From Bryobacterales bacterium (GTDB lineage: Bacteria; Acidobacteriota; Terriglobia; Bryobacterales; Bryobacteraceae): 9,973 bases of DNA. The position numbers and the translations under genes were made by a program. The stretch is from NCBI GenBank assembly GCA_003132905.1, contig PKZC01000395.1, positions 1-9,973 of the forward strand. Reading direction: 5' to 3'. Positions 6,866-9,973 of this stretch are shown here, one piece after another (position 1 is the first letter of the stretch; each line of letters opens with the position of its first letter). The notes beneath the pieces were generated by a model, which had not been told where the DNA came from, ran no database searches, and worked only from the letters and a program-made list of their open reading frames with translations.

Positions 6866-7759
6866 TTGTCGTCAGACTTGAGATTTCCCCCACCCCCGGG
6901 TTGTTCGGAGGCTCCAGTTTGGACTGCAAATGGTTTTATAATCGCCGGGAAGCTGCTTCCAGTTTTGTCGTACGACGATATCGGTCCCGTCGCCTGGAAC
7001 GATGAACTTACCGAGGTTCACGAAGAAGTGGCGGGCGATGATCATTACATTGAGCGGGCGTCTCGAGAGCATACCGCCGACCAGTTGAGGCGTTGGCTAG
7101 CCCAGCCAAACGCCAGCGTCATGGATATCGGTTGTTCTTCCGGTTCGTTCCTCCGCCTGCTGCGTAGTAGGTTCCCCAATTACACTATTGTTGGGGCTGA
7201 TTGCGTTCGGGGCCCCCTGGAGCGTCTTTCGAGAAGCATGCAGAATATCCCGCTGCTGCATTTCGATTTACTGAAGTGTCCGTGGCCCGACGAGAGCTTC
7301 GATGCGCTCGTTTTGCTGAACGTTTTGGAGCATATAGAAGACGATTTGGGCGCCGCCCGCCAGGCGCTTCGCATCTTAAGACCTGGGGGCGTGGCAGTCA
7401 TAGAGGTTCCGGCCGGTCCTGGTTTGTACGATGTCTATGATCAAGAGTTGATGCACTTTCGAAGGTACCGGATGGCGGATCTTCTGAATACGTTGCGTTG
7501 CGCTGGCTTCGAGATCGTCCATCAATCCCATCTAGGTTTTTTTCTTTTCCCAGGGTTTTGGCTCGTGAAGAAGCGCAATCGCCGCTATTTGAACGCGAGT
7601 CCGGAAACAAAACGCGAAGTAGTGAGGAGTAGCATTGGCCGTTACCGCAGTAACCCGCTCATGCATTTCGTCATGCGAGCTGAAGCCAAATTGCGCAAAG
7701 TGATTCGCTATCCGTTCGGAATTAGATGCCTTGTCACTTGCCGCAAGCCTTTGGTATAG
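6866..7759 (+). CDS. Class I SAM-dependent methyltransferase
   Basis: 297 residues from TTG at 6866. The in-frame ATG at 6770 would add 32 residues without family character, whereas the product from the TTG opens with SSDLRFPPPPGCSEAPVW, an N-terminal segment I recall from relatives. The methyltransferase fold covers about residues 70-200: VMDIGCSSGSFL (85-96) is the SAM-binding glycine loop, D112 ends the second strand, FDLL (132-135) and LNVLEHIEDD (150-159) are the post-I and motif II regions, and LRPGGVAVIEVPAGP follows. ELMHFRRYRMADL is typical of sugar or lipid methyltransferases of the type 11/12 group. It probably methylates a sugar or glycolipid, given the neighbouring glycosyltransferase, but the acceptor cannot be read from sequence. 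It heads the plus-strand operon. Confidence 0.85.
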   Translation: MSSDLRFPPPPGCSEAPVWTANGFIIAGKLLPVLSYDDIGPVAWNDELTEVHEEVAGDDHYIERASREHTADQLRRWLAQPNASVMDIGCSSGSFLRLLRSRFPNYTIVGADCVRGPLERLSRSMQNIPLLHFDLLKCPWPDESFDALVLLNVLEHIEDDLGAARQALRILRPGGVAVIEVPAGPGLYDVYDQELMHFRRYRMADLLNTLRCAGFEIVHQSHLGFFLFPGFWLVKKRNRRYLNASPETKREVVRSSIGRYRSNPLMHFVMRAEAKLRKVIRYPFGIRCLVTCRKPLV

Positions 7760-7767
7760 TACGGAGC

Positions 7768-8580
7768 GTGGATATCAGCCTGATACTCCCCGCCTTTAAC
7801 GAGGCCAGCAGGATTGCTGCAACCATCGGAGACGCCGTCTCCTACTTTAACGCACAGAATTACAAATACGAGTTGATCGTCGCCGCGGATGGAGACGACG
7901 GGACTCGAGAAAAGGCGCGCGAACTGGCACTCACTAACCGGTCGATCAAAGTGATCGGCGAACCGGCCAGGCGCGGTAAGGGGCGTGGTATTCGCGAGGC
8001 TGTAGCCATCGCATCGGGGAAAATCATCGGCTTCGCGGACGCCGACAACAAAGTTCCGATTGAAGATTACAGCAAACTCGAGCCGTGGCTTGCCGACGGC
8101 TACGAAGTCGTCATCGGCTCGCGCGCTTTGCGTGACTCGAAGATCGAGCGGCCGCAGCCGCTTTATCGGCGGATCGGATCGAGGGGATTCGGCATCTTCA
8201 TGCACTCGGTAGTGGGGTTGCCGAGTGTCCCAGACACACAGTGCGGATTCAAGTTTTTCCAGGGCGACGTGGCTCGCGATCTTTTCCGGCGTCAACGTGT
8301 CGATGGATACATGTTCGACGTTGAAATCCTCGCGATTGCACAGCGGCTCGGTTATCGGATCAAGCAAGTCCCGGTCCGTTGGCACGATGACGCGGATAGC
8401 CGTCTGCAATTGGTTCGCGGCAATGTTCGCAATGTGGCTGATATCTTCAGAATCCGGTTCTCACTTCGCCAACTCGCCAGTCCGCATTTTGAAGACGTCA
8501 AAAAGCCGGAGCCTCTGGGTAAGGAGACCGGCGAGTTCTCGCCTACCGAGTTGACCTTAGAGTCCAGAACGGAAAGGTAA
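7768..8580 (+). CDS. GT2 glycosyltransferase, ALG5/polyprenyl-phosphate sugar synthase-like
   Basis: 270 residues if read from GTG at 7768, 8 bases after the methyltransferase stop; the product then opens with VDISLILPAFNE, the usual GT2 start. An ATG at 7726 would add 14 residues, overlap the previous gene by 34 bases, and has only a weak ribosome site. GT-A landmarks are LPAFNE (7-12), VAADGDDGT (38-46), RGKGRGIREA (69-78), FADAD with D91 and D93 as the metal-binding DxD, GSRALRDS, DTQCGFKFF (156-164) and FDVEILAIA (183-191). The DTQCGFK and FDVE motifs are those of dolichyl-phosphate glucosyltransferase ALG5. Members transfer a sugar from a nucleotide donor to a polyprenyl phosphate at the inner face of the membrane. 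No C-terminal membrane helices follow, so membrane contact would be peripheral. The sugar is unknown. Confidence 0.88.
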   Translation: MDISLILPAFNEASRIAATIGDAVSYFNAQNYKYELIVAADGDDGTREKARELALTNRSIKVIGEPARRGKGRGIREAVAIASGKIIGFADADNKVPIEDYSKLEPWLADGYEVVIGSRALRDSKIERPQPLYRRIGSRGFGIFMHSVVGLPSVPDTQCGFKFFQGDVARDLFRRQRVDGYMFDVEILAIAQRLGYRIKQVPVRWHDDADSRLQLVRGNVRNVADIFRIRFSLRQLASPHFEDVKKPEPLGKETGEFSPTELTLESRTER

Positions 8581-8589
8581 CGCCCAGCT

Positions 8590-9543
8590 TTGAGAGCCTT
8601 GGTAACCGGCGCTGCCGGCTTTATCGGCAGTAGTCTTACTGACCGATTGCTGGCGGAAGGACATGACGTAGTTGGATTTGACAATTTCTCAACTGGACAG
8701 CGGAAGTTTCTGGAATCAGCATGCACGTCCCACAGATTCCGGTTGGTGCAAAACGACCTGCTGAATTTCGATGCGCTGGCAGACGCCATGGAAGGCGTCG
8801 ATTTTGTCTTTCATCTCGCGGCGAACGCCGATGTGCGCTTTGGAACCGATCATCCCCGCAAAGACTTCGAGCAGAACACCATCGGCACTTCCAACGTGCT
8901 GGAGGCGATGCGCCTTCGTAAGGTACGACGGATCGCATTCTCCTCGACCGGCTTGGTTTATGGCGAAGGACGCGTGTTCCCCACTCCCGAGGACGCCCCG
9001 TTTCCAATCCAGACTTCCCTCTACGGCGCATCCAAAGCCGCGGCGGAAGGCATGATTTCAGCCTACTGCGAAGGATTCGGATTCCAGGGATACATCTTCC
9101 GCTTTGTATCTATCCTCGGCGAGCGTTATACGCATGGCCATGTGTTCGACTTTTGCAAACAATTGTTGGCTCACCCCGAGCAGCTAAACATTCTTGGCAA
9201 CGGAAAACAACGCAAATCGTACCTGTACATGCAGGATTGTTTGGACGCAATACTAATGGCGATCGAGAAGGTGGACAGAAAGATCAGCCTATTCAACCTC
9301 GGAACCGATGAATCCTGCGAGGTGAATGACTCGATTCGATGGATCTGCGAGCACTTGAATCTCTCGCCCCATCTCTCTTATGCGGGTGGAGATCGCGGAT
9401 GGATCGGTGACAGCCCGTATATTCTCCTCGATTGCCGCCGCATGCGGGGAGTTGGCTGGACGCCGAAATTCAGCATCCGCGATGGGGTAATCCGCACTGT
9501 CGACTTTTTGAATCAGAATCGCTGGGTCTTTGAAAAAGGATGA
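8590..9543 (+). CDS. Extended SDR sugar-nucleotide epimerase/dehydratase
   Basis: 317 residues from a TTG start; MRALVTGAAGFIGS places the NAD-binding G-x-x-G-x-x-G (G7, G10, G13) directly at the N terminus, so a later start is not possible. D31 in GFDNFSTG suggests NAD rather than NADP. LAANADV (77-83), SSTGLVYGE with S118-S119, and Y145-x3-K149 form the catalytic set of extended SDR enzymes. It resembles UDP-glucose 4-epimerase and related epimerases or 4,6-dehydratases. I do not see enough to choose the reaction or the sugar. The ribosome site is poor (AAGG more than 10 bases upstream), 9 bases after the glycosyltransferase stop, suggesting coupled translation. The neighbouring dehydrogenase and the opposite-strand heptose genes make an NDP-hexose or NDP-heptose substrate likely. 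Confidence 0.88.
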   Translation: MRALVTGAAGFIGSSLTDRLLAEGHDVVGFDNFSTGQRKFLESACTSHRFRLVQNDLLNFDALADAMEGVDFVFHLAANADVRFGTDHPRKDFEQNTIGTSNVLEAMRLRKVRRIAFSSTGLVYGEGRVFPTPEDAPFPIQTSLYGASKAAAEGMISAYCEGFGFQGYIFRFVSILGERYTHGHVFDFCKQLLAHPEQLNILGNGKQRKSYLYMQDCLDAILMAIEKVDRKISLFNLGTDESCEVNDSIRWICEHLNLSPHLSYAGGDRGWIGDSPYILLDCRRMRGVGWTPKFSIRDGVIRTVDFLNQNRWVFEKG

Positions 9544-9586
9544 ATCGCCGCACGTCCGTGATCATTGGTTAGGGGTGAGGGAGTAA

Positions 9587-9973
9587 GTGTCTTTGATCGC
9601 AGTGGTCGGAATGTGGCACCTTGGCCCCGTGACTGCGGCATGTCTCGCGTCGGCGGGGCATAGTGTCATCGGCATTGACGAAGACCCGGAGATTGTGAAA
9701 GCGTTAGCCCAGGCTAGGCCCCCCGTCGCCGAACCCGGGTTAGCGGAGATGATCGGTCGTGAGTGCGACGCAGGCCGATTGCGGTTTTCGATGCGCTTCG
9801 AGGATGTGGCCGCGTGCTCGGTGGTTTGGATCACCTATGACACTCCCGTGGACGAGAACGATGTAGCGGATGTTGAGTTTGTCTACCGGCAATCGTTACG
9901 AGCGCTCGTACACGTGGGCGATGGCACTATGTTCGTGCTCAGTTCCCAAATGCCTGCTGGATCGGTCGCCCGC
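9587..9973 (+). CDS. UDP-glucose/GDP-mannose dehydrogenase-type enzyme, N-terminal part, cut by window end
   Basis: 129 residues from GTG at 9587 run to the window edge without a stop; a GAGG 6 bases upstream supports the start. VSLIAVVGMWHLGPVTAACLA is the N-terminal Rossmann region of nucleotide-sugar 6-dehydrogenases, followed by D31 in VIGIDED, an A-R-P-P-V-A-E-P-G-L stretch (43-52) where the family has its ExPGL motif, ITYDTPVDENDVAD (82-95) where the family has T-P, and SSQMPAGSV (119-127). The family oxidises the C6 alcohol of a UDP- or GDP-sugar to a uronic acid in the cytoplasm, using NAD. The canonical G-x-G-x-x-G is here G8-M-W-H-L-G13, so the middle glycine is Trp. The catalytic cysteine region lies outside the window, so activity cannot be judged. 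Confidence 0.88.
   Translation, partial: MSLIAVVGMWHLGPVTAACLASAGHSVIGIDEDPEIVKALAQARPPVAEPGLAEMIGRECDAGRLRFSMRFEDVAACSVVWITYDTPVDENDVADVEFVYRQSLRALVHVGDGTMFVLSSQMPAGSVAR

Noticed and set aside
6579..6881. 100-codon open frame on the plus strand
   Set aside because: No motif, no ribosome site of note, and it overlaps the probable methyltransferase start region.
7708..8409. 233-codon open frame on the minus strand
   Set aside because: It lies opposite the GT2 glycosyltransferase, whose motifs are unmistakable, and its product shows no family motif.

Overview
The window is a stretch of bacterial surface-polysaccharide genes from an organism I cannot place firmly. Base composition is moderately GC-rich, genes are tightly packed with overlapping starts and stops, several starts are GTG or TTG, and the nucleotide-heptose enzymes suit a Gram-negative-type cell envelope. 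A soil or sediment lineage such as Acidobacteriota is my best guess, on impression only.

Left half, minus strand, reading from 6494 down to 1. A compact four-gene run comes first: a sugar-1-phosphate nucleotidyltransferase (6494-5784), a GmhA-like SIS isomerase (5780-5184), a GmhB-like HAD phosphatase (5202-4633) and a short transaldolase (4636-3917). The junctions are a 3-base gap, a 4- or 19-base overlap and a 4-base ATGA overlap. Together these look like most of a route from sedoheptulose 7-phosphate to an NDP-heptose, but the expected sugar kinase is absent here. After an 80-base gap comes a 767-residue polytopic membrane protein with an extracytoplasmic C-terminal part (3836-1533). A gene-poor gap of about 470 bases follows, carrying a decayed IS66-type transposase fragment readable in three frames. 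A second membrane protein (1059 to beyond base 1) looks paralogous to the first. Both have a layout like GT-C membrane glycosyltransferases, but no family assignment is certain.

Right half, plus strand, reading from 6866 to beyond 9973: a class I SAM-dependent methyltransferase, an ALG5-like GT2 glycosyltransferase, an extended SDR sugar-nucleotide epimerase or dehydratase, and the first 129 residues of a UDP-glucose/GDP-mannose dehydrogenase-type enzyme whose Rossmann glycine motif is altered. These sit 8 to 43 bases apart and are probably one transcript.

The two runs point away from each other across a roughly 370-base non-coding stretch (6495-6865), the natural place for divergent promoters. 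A plausible reading is that the minus-strand enzymes make an activated heptose or related sugar, the plus-strand SDR and dehydrogenase modify a nucleotide sugar, the ALG5-like enzyme makes a polyprenyl-phosphate sugar, and the membrane proteins could use such lipid-linked donors. The enzyme families are seen in the sequence; the joint pathway is inference from proximity. No RNA gene, CRISPR array, intact insertion sequence or convincing terminator was seen.
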